A stretch of DNA of 64,000 nucleotides. Source: Prevotella sp. P2-180 (GTDB lineage: Bacteria > Bacteroidota > Bacteroidia > Bacteroidales > Bacteroidaceae). Made by a program: the position numbers and the translations under genes. The notes below the pieces were generated by a model, which did no database searches, was not told where the DNA came from, and saw only the letters and a list, made by a program, of their open reading frames with translations. The stretch covers positions 1 to 64,000 of the forward strand of contig NZ_NPJI01000038.1 of NCBI RefSeq assembly GCF_002251435.1, given 5' to 3'. Numbering within the stretch: position 1 is the stretch's first letter; every line of letters starts with the position of its first letter. Positions 44,989-57,013 of the stretch are shown piece by piece.

Positions 44989-46403
44989 CCGTCATATTCA
45001 AACTTGCAGTCCTTGTATCTTGGATTAATGCGCACATATGTGACCTTAATCTTGTCTACCACCCACTTATGTAGTTTCTCTGCCCTGCGTTTATTCTCCA
45101 CCACCTCTTTCATCACCTGAAAGTCTTCTGTGATTTTTGCTTTATGACCATCAACGCGGTTCTTGAGTTTCACTATGGCACACACCTGCTTGCCTCTGTT
45201 GTTGATAAGTGAGAAAGGAGCCGAGACCTCTCCCACCTTCATGGTGTCTACCACAATAGCTATTTCAGATGGAAGGTCTTGCATACGGAATTTGGAAGTA
45301 CGCGTCATCTCTGTTGCGTTCGACATCAATCCCTTGTTGTTTTTTGTGTCTTTGTCGTCAGAGATGTAGCTTGCACCTTCCTCGAATGTGAATTTGCCGG
45401 CAGTGATGTCGTTGCGTATTGAGTCCAGGCGGTTGAGGCAGTTCTCTACGGCTTCGTCAGACACCTGTGGCTTCATGAGTATGTGTCGTACCTTAATCTT
45501 GTCGCCTCTCTTGTCAATAAGCTGAATGATATGATAACCGAATTCAGATTCTACAATTTTTGATACCTTCTTCGGGTCGGTGAGGTTGAAGGCCACATTG
45601 GCGAATGCAGGGTCGAGCATGCCTCGGCCTGTATAGTCAAGTTCACCGCCCTGCCTTGCAGTTCCGGGGTCTTCCGAATACAGGCGCGCAAGGGTTGTGA
45701 ATGACGATTCGCCTCGTGTTATTCTATCGGTGAAATCTCTAAGAGTCTCCTTCACCCTGTTTATCTCTTGCTGTTCAATTTTTGGTGTCTGTGTGATAAT
45801 CTGCACCTCCACCTCCGTTGGTACGTATGGAATGCTGTCTTCAGGAAGGGTGCTGAAATATTTTCGCACTTCGGCGGGAGTTACCGATATATCCTCTACG
45901 AGTTGCTTCTGCATCTTCTGGGCCATTAGTCGGTCTTTTACCACATCGTTGAGCTCGTTACGCATTTGAGTCACAGTTTGCTTTTTGTATTCCTCCAGCT
46001 TTTCTTTTGAGCCAATCATCTGTATCCATCCGTTTATCTGTTGGTCAACCATCTGTGACACTTCCGACTGCGACACTTCAATACTGTCTATTGCGGCTTG
46101 ATGGAGGTAAAGTTTTTGTACTGCTATCTGTTCTGGTATCACGCAGTCTGGATCCCCGTTCCATCTCAGTCCATCCTGTGCAGCTTGAAGACGCATAGCT
46201 TCCACGTCGCTTTTCAGTATGGCTTCGTCGCCTACGACCCATATCACTTCGTCAACGATGGCTGTTTCCGGCACTTCCTTCACGGAGTCTACGGTTGTAG
46301 TGTCTGTTGCTTCAGTATCGCCAGCCATCTGTCCTTTGGCCATAGATGCGATACCGATAATGGCAAGGAAAGCTAATGAATATAGTCTAATACTTGTTTT
46401 CAT
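44976..46403 (-). CDS. SurA-type periplasmic peptidyl-prolyl isomerase (second of pair)
   Basis: A 475-residue protein with a signal peptide (to AKGQ), an N-terminal SurA-like chaperone domain (VIWVVGDEAILKSDVEAMR...) and two parvulin domains, the first about residues 200-300 (YVPTEVEVQIITQTPKI...FGYHIIQLIDKRGDK) and the second about 305-410 (KVRHILMKPQVS...). SurA helps outer-membrane proteins fold. A sister gene of the same length lies directly upstream, and the OstA-like gene directly downstream, which supports a role in outer-membrane assembly. Confidence 0.88.
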   Translation of the reverse strand: MKTSIRLYSLAFLAIIGIASMAKGQMAGDTEATDTTTVDSVKEVPETAIVDEVIWVVGDEAILKSDVEAMRLQAAQDGLRWNGDPDCVIPEQIAVQKLYLHQAAIDSIEVSQSEVSQMVDQQINGWIQMIGSKEKLEEYKKQTVTQMRNELNDVVKDRLMAQKMQKQLVEDISVTPAEVRKYFSTLPEDSIPYVPTEVEVQIITQTPKIEQQEINRVKETLRDFTDRITRGESSFTTLARLYSEDPGTARQGGELDYTGRGMLDPAFANVAFNLTDPKKVSKIVESEFGYHIIQLIDKRGDKIKVRHILMKPQVSDEAVENCLNRLDSIRNDITAGKFTFEEGASYISDDKDTKNNKGLMSNATEMTRTSKFRMQDLPSEIAIVVDTMKVGEVSAPFSLINNRGKQVCAIVKLKNRVDGHKAKITEDFQVMKEVVENKRRAEKLHKWVVDKIKVTYVRINPRYKDCKFEYDGWIR

Positions 46404-46417
46404 TATTTATGTCAAAT

Positions 46418-47845
46418 TTATCGAATAGTTTTCAATGCTTCTTTGTTTATGCTTACAGGGTAGCGTCTTCTCAATTCTGCTATCCATTCCTTTTCGAGTT
46501 TTTCCTGTAAGTCAGACACGACAAGACCTTCCACGTCGGTATAGTGTTTTGGAGCTTTGAGTTTCTTGCCATATACGGCAGCCTCAACAAATCCATCTGG
46601 CATGCTAAATGTAGTGTCGCATTTGAACACCATTTTGTCTACCACTGCATTTACACCCTTTTTAAAGATACCTTTTTCTGCCTTTATCCGTTTTAGGCTA
46701 TCGGCATTAAAGGTAGAACGCAATGCTTCATTCCAGTCGGCAAAGTCAAGATTTTTTATACAGTTCTTCACTTTCTTCACATCCTCGCCATTTCTCACGA
46801 AGTATGCTATTCCCTTATATCTTGGTTCTGTCCATTTGTATTTCTTTTTGTTAGCCTTGAAATATGCCTCCAAGGCCTCCTTGTCCTTTGCTGCTTTCTC
46901 CCACACGGTTCGGTTGCTGATTTCATATAGCAGTAGTCCGTCGTGATATTCTTGGAACAGATATTTCATGTCTGAGTCCACGGCACATACAGAATCGGCT
47001 ATCTGCTCTATTGCCTGTACTTCTGTAAGTGAACCATTTGAGTTCTCTACCATAGCATTGACTTTTCTCATTGCTATTGACTCTCTTATGTTTCTTTTCT
47101 CCATAAACTGAAGAATATCGCTACGAAGCGTGTCAAAGGGTTCGAGTTGCTTTCTGTCTTTCATTTGTATGATATGGTAACCTACTGGTGACAGGAAAGG
47201 TGTGCTCATCTGTCCTGTCTGCAATGCAAACGCCTGTTCTTCAAATTCCTTCAGGGTTTGGTTCTTGGCAATCCAAGGCAGTGTACCGCCGTTGCGTGCC
47301 GACCCAAGGTCATCAGAATACTTACGTGCCATATCAGAAAAATCAGCCCCTTTTATCAAGGCGTCGTATATGGAGTCTATACGCGTCTTTGCTGTTTGCT
47401 GTTCCTCAGCAGAAGCCTGTTGGCTAAGCCTCAGCAGGATATGTGCCGGTTTTATGAGCCCTTCCGGCCCTATACGGTTTTTCTGGTCTTCATATATTCT
47501 CTTTGCCTCTTCGAGCATCTCGTTGTCGGTAACAATCTGCGGCATCAACTGTTTGTTTCTGTAGAGAGCATATTCTTTTCTGAATGACGTTAATGTGTCA
47601 AGACGTGCATCGAGAGCGGCAGCCACTTTCAGTTTGTAGTTGACATACAAGTCGGCATATTCCTCTACGGTTTTCTTGTCAATCACACCATCGCCATTGT
47701 TCTTGGAGTAGGAATAAACAAATTCCGAACGGCTGACAGGTATGCCGTTGACAGTCATTACCACTGGATCACCAGCAGTTTGTGCATTGGCGGCAATAGC
47801 CACCAATATTGAGACAAAGGTGAATAATATCTTCATAATTCGCAA
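46418..47845 (-). CDS. PpiC/SurA-type periplasmic peptidyl-prolyl isomerase (first of pair)
   Basis: A 475-residue protein with a signal peptide (to ANAQ) and one clear parvulin domain (LIKPAHILLRLSQQA...NGGTLPWIAKNQTLKEFEEQAFALQTGQMSTPFLSPVGYHIIQMKDRK, about residues 130-230). A chaperone-like N-terminus and a C-terminal helical region that is less conserved complete it. It is the first gene of the chaperone-OstA-mutL-OMP operon. The pair at 44976 and 46418 are probably paralogues. Confidence 0.87.
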   Translation of the reverse strand: MRIMKILFTFVSILVAIAANAQTAGDPVVMTVNGIPVSRSEFVYSYSKNNGDGVIDKKTVEEYADLYVNYKLKVAAALDARLDTLTSFRKEYALYRNKQLMPQIVTDNEMLEEAKRIYEDQKNRIGPEGLIKPAHILLRLSQQASAEEQQTAKTRIDSIYDALIKGADFSDMARKYSDDLGSARNGGTLPWIAKNQTLKEFEEQAFALQTGQMSTPFLSPVGYHIIQMKDRKQLEPFDTLRSDILQFMEKRNIRESIAMRKVNAMVENSNGSLTEVQAIEQIADSVCAVDSDMKYLFQEYHDGLLLYEISNRTVWEKAAKDKEALEAYFKANKKKYKWTEPRYKGIAYFVRNGEDVKKVKNCIKNLDFADWNEALRSTFNADSLKRIKAEKGIFKKGVNAVVDKMVFKCDTTFSMPDGFVEAAVYGKKLKAPKHYTDVEGLVVSDLQEKLEKEWIAELRRRYPVSINKEALKTIR

Positions 47846-47943
47846 AGTGGGCGGACACAGATGTCCATGTCCGCCCTATATTTCAATTTTTCGTTTTCTG
47901 CTCAACCTTATTAAATAATAAAAGCTAAGTTCATTACTATATA

Positions 47944-49443
<1,500 letters not shown>

Positions 49444-49509
49444 CTATTTTATTGCGTGCAAATTTAGCACAATTTTCTTATATAAAGAGCGTTATTAAGA
49501 TTTTTAACT

Positions 49510-51675
49510 TTAATTTGCCATTTCAGAAATAAACTTTATCCTTACCAGACGAATTTCATCTTCAGAATAGTCTTCTCCCAACTCTTCTATCGCTGTTTCG
49601 AGGTCATCAGTGTCGGAGTCGAGGAAGTAGTCGTATATATCGTCTACATGTTCCTCATCCATTACCTCCTCGAGGAAATAGTCGATGTTAAGTTTTGTTC
49701 CAGAGTATACGATAGCCTCCACCTCGTCCAGCATCTCGTCAAAGTCTATACCCTTGGCGTTAGCGATGTCGTCGAGAGCTATCTGACGATCGATGCCTTG
49801 TATGATGCTAACCTTAAGCATAGACTTCTTTGCCACTGTACGCACCCTCAGGTCTGCCTGTCTGACAATATCGTTTTCTTCGCAGTAGTTCTTTATCAAG
49901 TTGACAAATTCTTTGGCATACGGCTGCCTTATCTTTCCCTCTCCCACACCCTGTATGCTTTTCAGTTCTTCTAACGACACGGGGTAGTCGGTGGCCATTT
50001 GGTCAATGGATACATCCTGGAATATGACATATGGAGGACGCTCCATTTGCTTTGACACCTTTTTACGAAGGTCACGCAGCATAGCGCATAGTGTAGGGTC
50101 GAGGGCACTGGTGGTCTCGCCTCCTTCCTCTGGATAATCATCGTCAAACTCCTTGTCTTCAACGATTTCAAACGACTTAGGATTCTTAATGAACTTCTTT
50201 CCGTCTGAAGTGATTTTCAACAGCCCATAGTTTTCCACATCTTTCTTCAGATAACCGGCAATGACAGCCTGTCTGAGCAGTGGATTCCAGATTTTCTCGT
50301 TTTCATCCTCGCCAGAGCCAAACTCCTCAAGGTTCTGGTGTTTGTGGGCGAGTATCTCATTAGTTTCTTTTCCGGTGATGAAATCCACGACATAGTCAGC
50401 GCGGAAGTTTTCCTTTATGGCAATAATGGCTTTCAAGGCTATGACCATTTGGTTCATAGCTTCAATCTTCTTCCGTGGATGGAGACAGTTGTCGCAGTTG
50501 CCGCAATTGTCTTTGTTATACTGCTCGCCAAAATAGTGCAGCAACATTTTTCTTCTACAAACGGAAGTCTCTGCATATGCGGCAGTCTCCTGTAGCAGTT
50601 GTCGGCCGATGTCTTGTTCTGCCACCGGTTTTCCTTCCATAAACTTGTCGAGCTTTTGAAGGTCCTTATAGCTATAGAACGCCAAGCAGATGCCTTCTCC
50701 TCCGTCGCGTCCGGCCCTGCCTGTTTCCTGATAGTATCCTTCCAGGCTTTTCGGTATGTCATAGTGAATCACGAAGCGCACGTCAGGCTTGTCTATTCCC
50801 ATTCCGAAAGCTATGGTCGCCACAATCACGTCGATGCGTTCCATAAGGAAATCGTCCTGGGTTTGCGATCTTGTATTGGAGTCAAGGCCGGCATGATATG
50901 CGGCTGCTTTTATATCGTTAGCTTTCAATATGGCCGCAAGTTCTTCCACCTTTTTCCTTGACAGACAATAGATGATGCCGCTCTTTCCAGAATGTTGTCT
51001 TATGAACTTAATAATATCTTTGTCAACATCCTTTGTCTTCGAACGTATCTCATAATATAAGTTAGGACGATTGAACGAGCTTTTGAACTCATCGGCCTCC
51101 ACGATACCAAGGTTTTTCTTTATGTCGGTACGAACCTTGTCGGTGGCAGTGGCGGTGAGTGCTATAACAGGAGCTTGGCCTATCTCATTGACTATTGGAC
51201 GTATGCGTCGGTATTCTGGTCTGAAGTCATGTCCCCATTCTGATATACAATGAGCCTCGTCAACGGCATAGAATGATATTTTCACAGTCTTCAGAAACTC
51301 GACATTGTCTTCTTTAGTCAGCGATTCAGGAGCTACATAAAGCAACTTTGTCTTGCCGCTCACGATGTCTTTTTTCACGCGGTCAATAGCAGCCTTGTTG
51401 AGCGATGAGTTAAGGTAGTGTGCCACACCTTCCTCCTCGCTCAGTCCATTCATAAAGTCGACTTGATTTTTCATGAGTGCTATGAGTGGAGAAATGACGA
51501 TGGCCGTACCTTCCATTAGCAGTGATGGCAATTGGTAGCACAAAGACTTTCCTCCGCCTGTAGGCATGAGTACGAAAGTGTCACGGCCTTCAAGTACGTT
51601 GCGTACTATAGCTTCCTGATCGCCTTTGAACTTGTCAAAGCCGAAATATTTCTTCAATTCTGCGGTTAGATTCAT
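49510..51675 (-). CDS. recQ: ATP-dependent DNA helicase RecQ
   Basis: A 721-residue RecQ: Walker A MPTGGGKSLCYQLP, Walker B VDEAHCISEWGHDFRPEYRR, helicase motifs to about 340, a zinc-binding Cys set (CRRKMLLHYFGEQYNKDNCGNCDNC), a winged helix and an HRDC domain near 530-600. About 100 acidic C-terminal residues follow. It unwinds DNA during recombination and replication repair. It starts 41 bp downstream of clpX in the same orientation. Confidence 0.94.
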   Translation of the reverse strand: MNLTAELKKYFGFDKFKGDQEAIVRNVLEGRDTFVLMPTGGGKSLCYQLPSLLMEGTAIVISPLIALMKNQVDFMNGLSEEEGVAHYLNSSLNKAAIDRVKKDIVSGKTKLLYVAPESLTKEDNVEFLKTVKISFYAVDEAHCISEWGHDFRPEYRRIRPIVNEIGQAPVIALTATATDKVRTDIKKNLGIVEADEFKSSFNRPNLYYEIRSKTKDVDKDIIKFIRQHSGKSGIIYCLSRKKVEELAAILKANDIKAAAYHAGLDSNTRSQTQDDFLMERIDVIVATIAFGMGIDKPDVRFVIHYDIPKSLEGYYQETGRAGRDGGEGICLAFYSYKDLQKLDKFMEGKPVAEQDIGRQLLQETAAYAETSVCRRKMLLHYFGEQYNKDNCGNCDNCLHPRKKIEAMNQMVIALKAIIAIKENFRADYVVDFITGKETNEILAHKHQNLEEFGSGEDENEKIWNPLLRQAVIAGYLKKDVENYGLLKITSDGKKFIKNPKSFEIVEDKEFDDDYPEEGGETTSALDPTLCAMLRDLRKKVSKQMERPPYVIFQDVSIDQMATDYPVSLEELKSIQGVGEGKIRQPYAKEFVNLIKNYCEENDIVRQADLRVRTVAKKSMLKVSIIQGIDRQIALDDIANAKGIDFDEMLDEVEAIVYSGTKLNIDYFLEEVMDEEHVDDIYDYFLDSDTDDLETAIEELGEDYSEDEIRLVRIKFISEMAN

Positions 51676-51716
51676 ATTTTCACATTTATATCTTCAATGA
51701 TATTTAGGGGCAGCCG

Positions 51717-52940
51717 TCATCCTACATTCTGCAACCTTGATTTCTCAAGTTGTTGCTTTGCATAATCGGCTGTAATCTCAAATTTCTTTACTCTCTTCGA
51801 AGGTAGTTCAAACATGGCATCGGTCATTATGCTTTCAACTATTGAGCGTAGTCCGCGGGCACCGAGTTTGTATTCCACCGCCTTGTCTACAATCACGTCA
51901 AGAGCATCCTGGCTAAATGTCAATTCTATACCGTCCATTTCCATCAGTTTCTTATATTGCTTGATAATGGAGTTTTTTGGCTCGACGAGAATCTTTGCCA
52001 AGGCTTCCTTGTCAAGTGGATTGAGATATGTAAGCACTGGCATACGTCCGATGATCTCCGGTATGAGTCCGAACGACTTCAAGTCTTGTGGCACTACATA
52101 TTTCATGATATCCTTCTTGTCAATCTTCCTTACATTCTGTACAGAGTTGTAACCGACGGTATGTGTGTTCATGCGCTGAGCAATCTTCGTCTCAATACCA
52201 TCGAAGGCACCACCGCAAATAAAAAGAATGTTTCGGGTATCCACATGAATGTAATCCTGATCGGGATGCTTACGTCCACCCTTTGGCGGCACGTTGACCA
52301 TGGTTCCCTCAAGAAGTTTCAATAATCCCTGTTGCACACCCTCTCCGCTTACGTCGCGTGTTATCGATGGGTTGTCGCCTTTTCGAGCTATCTTGTCTAT
52401 CTCGTCGATGAAAACGATACCCCTCTGTGCCGCTTCCACATTGAAGTCGGCCACCTGTAGCAGTCTTGAGAGAATACTTTCCACGTCTTCACCCACATAT
52501 CCGGCCTCAGTGAACACTGTGGCGTCGACAATAGTGAACGGCACATCGAGCAACTTCGCGATTGTGCGTGCCAAGAGTGTCTTTCCGGTGCCGGTGCTTC
52601 CAACCATTATGATGTTGCTTTTCTCTATCTCTACACCGCTATCGTCGTCGGGTTGCTGCAAACGCTTGTAGTGGTTGTACACTGCAACAGAAAGGTACTT
52701 CTTCGCTTCGTCCTGACCTATTACATACTGGTCGAGATATTCTTTTATCTTGGCAGGCTTAGGTATTCTCTTCTGCTTAAGACCTTTGTCGTTGTCTTTT
52801 TTGTTAGACTGCGACTGCATTTGTGACTCCATGATGGAATAGGCCTGTTGAATACAATTGTCGCAGATGCATCCATTGATGCCGGTGACCATTAGGCTTA
52901 CCTGTGACTCGGATCGACCGCAAAAACTACATTTCTTCAT
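51717..52940 (-). CDS. clpX: ATP-dependent Clp protease ATP-binding subunit ClpX
   Basis: A 407-residue AAA+ unfoldase. N-terminal zinc finger (CSFCG...CICDNC), Walker [16 protein letters not shown], Walker [16 protein letters not shown], and sensor regions [11 protein letters not shown] and [11 protein letters not shown]. It unfolds tagged proteins and feeds them to ClpP, whose gene is 6 bp upstream. Confidence 0.96.
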   Translation of the reverse strand: MKKCSFCGRSESQVSLMVTGINGCICDNCIQQAYSIMESQMQSQSNKKDNDKGLKQKRIPKPAKIKEYLDQYVIGQDEAKKYLSVAVYNHYKRLQQPDDDSGVEIEKSNIIMVGSTGTGKTLLARTIAKLLDVPFTIVDATVFTEAGYVGEDVESILSRLLQVADFNVEAAQRGIVFIDEIDKIARKGDNPSITRDVSGEGVQQGLLKLLEGTMVNVPPKGGRKHPDQDYIHVDTRNILFICGGAFDGIETKIAQRMNTHTVGYNSVQNVRKIDKKDIMKYVVPQDLKSFGLIPEIIGRMPVLTYLNPLDKEALAKILVEPKNSIIKQYKKLMEMDGIELTFSQDALDVIVDKAVEYKLGARGLRSIVESIMTDAMFELPSKRVKKFEITADYAKQQLEKSRLQNVG

Positions 52941-52946
52941 ATATCT

Positions 52947-53624
52947 TTATCCTTCCTCGCCTGTCTTTCTTTTCAGCACCATATCAATCATTCCGTATTC
53001 CTTTGCCTCATCGGCAGTCATCCAATAGTTACGGTCAGAGTCCTTCCACACCTTTTCATACGGAGTGTGAGAGTGTTCGGATATGATCGTATAAAGTTCC
53101 TTCTTGAACTTCATTATTTCTTTTGCTTCGATTTCGATGTCGGAAGCCTGTCCCTGCACCCCTCCGAGTGGTTGATGGATCATCACTCGGCTATGGGGCA
53201 ATGCCGAGCGTTTGCCCTCTGCCCCTGCCACGAGCAAGACGGCCGCCATTGAAGCTGCCATGCCTGTGCATATTGTTGTCACATCACTTGAGATGAACTG
53301 CATGGTGTCGTAGATGCCTAATCCTGCTGTCACGCTTCCGCCAGGAGAATTGATATATATAGACACATCCTTGCCAGGGTCAACCGAGTCAAGATATAGA
53401 AGTTGTGCCTGTAGGGTGTTAGCTGTATAGTCGTCTATTTGTGTGCCAAGGAAAATGATACGATCCATCATCAGTCGTGAAAACACGTCCATTTGAGTTA
53501 CGTTCAGCTGACGTTCCTCAAGAATATATGGGTTAAGGTACTGAGCCTGTGAGCTCACCACTTCGTCAAAAACAAGGCCGTTAATGCCTAAATGCTTTGT
53601 AGCATACTTTCTAAAATCGTTCAT
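52947..53624 (-). CDS. clpP: ATP-dependent Clp protease proteolytic subunit ClpP
   Basis: A 225-residue serine protease: YINSPGGSVTAGLGIYDTMQ, the Ser in TGMAASMAAVLL, His in SRVMIHQPLGG, and a later Asp (catalytic triad). It forms the barrel that degrades proteins unfolded by ClpX. It is the first gene of clpP-clpX-recQ. A -7 element TAACTTTG (plus 53690-53697) lies in the loop of the inverted repeat upstream. Confidence 0.96.
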   Translation of the reverse strand: MNDFRKYATKHLGINGLVFDEVVSSQAQYLNPYILEERQLNVTQMDVFSRLMMDRIIFLGTQIDDYTANTLQAQLLYLDSVDPGKDVSIYINSPGGSVTAGLGIYDTMQFISSDVTTICTGMAASMAAVLLVAGAEGKRSALPHSRVMIHQPLGGVQGQASDIEIEAKEIMKFKKELYTIISEHSHTPYEKVWKDSDRNYWMTADEAKEYGMIDMVLKRKTGEEG

Positions 53625-53650
53625 GTCTTATATATATAAATATGGTATAA

Positions 53651-53733
53651 AAATAGAGGTTATCGACCCTCTTATACTCGTTCGTGGAACAAAGTTAATA
53701 AAAAAAGTCGATAACCTCTATTTTTTAGAGGTT
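53651..53733 (-). terminator. Overlapping hairpins between tig and clpP
   Basis: On the minus strand AACCTCT (53733-53727) can pair with AGAGGTT (53719-53713), giving a tig terminator followed after ATCGAC by TTTTTTT. The larger copy of the same arm (53723-53707) is also the perfect 17-bp complement of 53667-53651, on the clpP side. The two folds exclude each other. The clpP -7 element lies in the loop between them. Confidence 0.75.
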
Positions 53734-53749
53734 TTTTTTCAAAAAAACC

Positions 53750-55114
53750 TTATTTTTCTTGCATCATCTTGTTGAAATCGTCCAATGAGATGGTTTTTTG
53801 GTTCAATTTAACCACTTTTTTCACTGCATCTGCAAGTTTGACATCAATAGCGCGTTCAACGAGATTGTCTATGTAGTTCTTGTCCTTCAGCATGTCGTTA
53901 GCATACTTCTCAAGATACTCCTCTGGTACGTTGTTCATACCATACTGTGCAAACTGGATGCGTGCTGCCTCAACGGCTACAGCTTTCACGTCTGCATCTT
54001 CAATCTTTATCTCGGCAGCCTTCACAAGCTGGTTTTTGATAAGGCTCCACTTCAGTTCCTTGATGCTTGCATCGAAATGCTCATTTACGAATGCCTCGCC
54101 TTTCTCCTGGTTGTTGTTGAGCATGATGCGCTTCAACAATTCATTGGGGAATGTCAGTTCTCCAACCTTATTTTCTGCGTATGCGCGCACGTCGAGGAGG
54201 AACTTGTAGTCTGTATCGCTCTTCAGCTGGTTCTTTATGCCCTCAGCTATCTTCTGACGGAAGTCTGCTTCGTCCTTCACGTTGTCCTTACCATAAATCT
54301 GGTCGAACAGTTCTTGGTTTACCTCAGCCTTTGTATAGCGTGAAATCTCTGTCACGAGGAATGTAAAGTCTGAAGTCAGTTCCTCTGCCTTGGCATCGTC
54401 AATCTTCAGCAGCGACTTTATCTCTGCGTTGCTTTCAGGATATGCCTTCTTGGGGTTGAAGGTGATAACGCTACCGAGCTTTGCGCCGTCGAACAATGCA
54501 CGCTGGTCGTCAACCTTTATATATTCTGGCATAAGCACTGCAGCCTCAACCACGATACCATCTTCCTTGGCATTGCCGTCAGCATCAAGTTCGCGGAGAT
54601 CACCCTTTAGCATATCGTTTTGTGAACCATCGTATTCTTCAACCTTGTCGTAGTGGCCTGCACGCGACTGGAACATCTCTACCTGCTGGCTAACGAGTTT
54701 GTCGTCAACGTCAATATCATAGTAGTCTATGCTATCGTCGGCTGTAAGCTCTATTTTGAACTCGGGAGCTACAGCGATGTCGAATATGAAGGTGTATGGA
54801 CCATCAGCTTCGAGGTCCTGTGGCACCTGGTTGGCATTTGCCAACGGCTCGCCGAGCATGTCGATATTATTGTCTTTAATGTAATCGTTAAGGTTCTTGC
54901 CGATGAGTTTGTTTACTACGTCGGCCTTTACCGATGCACCAAACTGGCGCTTGATGAGTCCGATAGGAGCCTGTCCTACGCGGAAACCAGGTACATTAGC
55001 CTTTTTACGGTAATCCTTAAGAGTCTTGTCTACTTCTGCCTGATAGTCGTCTTTCTCAATGGTCAGTGTCAGTACGCCATTGACTTTGTCGGGGTTTTCG
55101 AATGAAATATTCAT
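53750..55114 (-). CDS. tig: Trigger factor
   Basis: A 454-residue ribosome-associated chaperone. The N-terminal ribosome-binding domain shows the expected pattern near residue 45 (VPGFRVGQAPIGLIKRQFG). A diverged FKBP-like middle (about 150-240) and a long helical C-terminal domain follow. It helps new proteins fold as they leave the ribosome and is a peptidyl-prolyl isomerase in many species. The tig-clpP-clpX order is common in bacteria. A -7 element TATCTTTG (plus 55158-55165) lies about 45 bp upstream. Confidence 0.92.
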   Translation of the reverse strand: MNISFENPDKVNGVLTLTIEKDDYQAEVDKTLKDYRKKANVPGFRVGQAPIGLIKRQFGASVKADVVNKLIGKNLNDYIKDNNIDMLGEPLANANQVPQDLEADGPYTFIFDIAVAPEFKIELTADDSIDYYDIDVDDKLVSQQVEMFQSRAGHYDKVEEYDGSQNDMLKGDLRELDADGNAKEDGIVVEAAVLMPEYIKVDDQRALFDGAKLGSVITFNPKKAYPESNAEIKSLLKIDDAKAEELTSDFTFLVTEISRYTKAEVNQELFDQIYGKDNVKDEADFRQKIAEGIKNQLKSDTDYKFLLDVRAYAENKVGELTFPNELLKRIMLNNNQEKGEAFVNEHFDASIKELKWSLIKNQLVKAAEIKIEDADVKAVAVEAARIQFAQYGMNNVPEEYLEKYANDMLKDKNYIDNLVERAIDVKLADAVKKVVKLNQKTISLDDFNKMMQEK

Positions 55115-55269
55115 TTGTTATTATCTATTATTTTGTTTGTAATCACATTTTGGGCTGCAAAGATACATATAAAAGGTGTAACAGCCAACTTTTTTTCTAT
55201 TTTTAACTCTTTATCCAATATTTTTCTACCTTTAATCTTTAATTTTTAATTTTTTAATTCTTTAAATTT

Positions 55270-56055
55270 TTAATCTTTACTCTCCTCCCTCTGAAACTCT
55301 TTCTTTCTGAGAACGAAACTGTTGCTGAGATACTTCTCTCTTACAATTTTGTTTTCAGCAAGTTCCTCCGGACTTCCCTGAAACAATATCTTGCCTTCGA
55401 ATAGAAGATATGCCCGGTCGGTAATACTGAGTGTCTCCTGTACGTTATGGTCGGTTATGAGAATGCCGATGTTACGGTCCTTAAGTTTCCACACTATCTG
55501 CTGGATGTCTTCCACCGCAATGGGGTCGACACCTGCGAAAGGCTCATCTAACATGATGAATTTCGGGTCGATGGCAAGACAACGGGCTATTTCCGTACGT
55601 CGGCGCTCACCGCCTGAGAGCTGGTCGCCTTTGTTCTTGCGCACCTTCTGCAGTCGGAACTCCTTTATCAAACTTTCAAGTTTTTCCCGTTGGTAATCAC
55701 GAGGTTTGCCCGTCATTTCCAGCACCGACATGATATTGTCTTCCACACTCATTTTCCTGAACACGCTCGCTTCTTGCGCAAGGTATCCGATACCGGCACG
55801 CGCACGCTTGTAAACAGGAAACTTTGTGATTTCCAGGTCGTCGAGATATATGTGGCCGGCATTGGGCACAATAAGTCCTGTGGTCATATAAAATGACGTC
55901 GTCTTGCCGGCACCATTAGGGCCTAACAGTCCGACTATTTCTCCTTGCTTCACGTTTATCGAAACGTCGTTCACCACTGTGCGCTTTCCATAGCGCTTCA
56001 CCAAGCCTTCGGTGCGCAGCACCATGCCAGTTTCGTTATTTGTTGTCTCGTCCAT
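55270..56055 (-). CDS. lptB: LPS export ABC transporter ATP-binding protein
   Basis: A 261-residue ABC ATPase: Walker [18 protein letters not shown], signature [15 protein letters not shown], Walker [16 protein letters not shown] and the His switch ILITDHNVQ. LptB powers LptFG to move lipopolysaccharide from the inner membrane. The C-terminal end ([13 protein letters not shown]) is charged. A -7 element TACCTTTG (plus 56079-56086) is shared with the divergent mlaE region. Confidence 0.94.
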   Translation of the reverse strand: MDETTNNETGMVLRTEGLVKRYGKRTVVNDVSINVKQGEIVGLLGPNGAGKTTSFYMTTGLIVPNAGHIYLDDLEITKFPVYKRARAGIGYLAQEASVFRKMSVEDNIMSVLEMTGKPRDYQREKLESLIKEFRLQKVRKNKGDQLSGGERRRTEIARCLAIDPKFIMLDEPFAGVDPIAVEDIQQIVWKLKDRNIGILITDHNVQETLSITDRAYLLFEGKILFQGSPEELAENKIVREKYLSNSFVLRKKEFQREESKD

Positions 56056-56251
56056 GTCGATTATCTGAAATTTTGTGGCAAAGGTACTGCTTTTTTTCCA
56101 TCTACAATCCCTTTACTCCCATTTTTTCAGTACTTTTTCAATAAATAAACTAAAAAACTGCATCTTTATTATGAGTTTCTCACATCTTTTGTATATCTTT
56201 GCAAGCGAAAACGTATCAAATTTTGATAAACCATAACGAAGAAATAATATT

Positions 56252-57001
56252 ATGTTGATAAACAAATGGCTTAACACACTCGGACGTTACCTGATTCTTA
56301 TGGGCAGGACATTCCAGCGTCCGGAACGTATGCGCATGTTCATAAAGGAATATGTGAAAGAGATGGCCCAGCTTGGTGTCAACTCTATAGGCATTGTGCT
56401 TCTCATCTCGTTTTTCATTGGAGCGGTGATATGCATACAGATGAAGCTTAACATACAGAGTCCTTGGATGCCGCGTTGGGTAACAGGATATACCACACGA
56501 GAGATATTGCTTCTCGAGTTCTCTTCATCTATCATGTGCCTTATCTTGGCTGGTAAGGTAGGGTCAAATATCGCTTCCGAAATAGGCACAATGCGCGTAA
56601 CACAACAGATTGACGCTCTTGACATAATGGGAGTGAACTCTGCATGCTACCTGATACTGCCGAAGATTCTCGGCCTTATCACCATCATGCCTTTTCTTGT
56701 GATATTCAGTTCCGCCACAGGCATCCTCGGCGCTTATGCCACGGCATACATAGGCCATGTGTTATCGCCCGATGACCTTACCGCCGGTCTTCAGCATGCC
56801 TTCAACCCCTGGTTTGTGTGGATGAGCATCATCAAGAGTCTTTTCTTTGCCTTCATCATCTCCAGCGTACCCTCGTTCTTCGGATATAACGTCGAAGGTG
56901 GTTCGGTGAATGTTGGCAAGGCGAGTACCGACGCTGTGGTTTGCTCCTCGGTGCTCATTCTATGTAGCGACGTCTTCTTGACGCAGTTGTTGAGTGTTTA
57001 G
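56252..57001 (+). CDS. mlaE: MlaE family lipid ABC transporter permease
   Basis: A 249-residue membrane protein with five or six helices and the MlaE signatures GAVICIQMKL, LAGKVGSNIASEIGTMRVTQQIDALDIMGVN and FFGYNVEGGSVNVGKAST. MlaE works with MlaF and MlaD to move phospholipids between the membranes. No MlaD-like gene is in the window; in many Bacteroidetes it is elsewhere. A -7 element TATCTTTG is at 56194-56201. Confidence 0.92.
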   Translation: MLINKWLNTLGRYLILMGRTFQRPERMRMFIKEYVKEMAQLGVNSIGIVLLISFFIGAVICIQMKLNIQSPWMPRWVTGYTTREILLLEFSSSIMCLILAGKVGSNIASEIGTMRVTQQIDALDIMGVNSACYLILPKILGLITIMPFLVIFSSATGILGAYATAYIGHVLSPDDLTAGLQHAFNPWFVWMSIIKSLFFAFIISSVPSFFGYNVEGGSVNVGKASTDAVVCSSVLILCSDVFLTQLLSV

Positions 57002-57013
57002 AAAAAACGGAGT

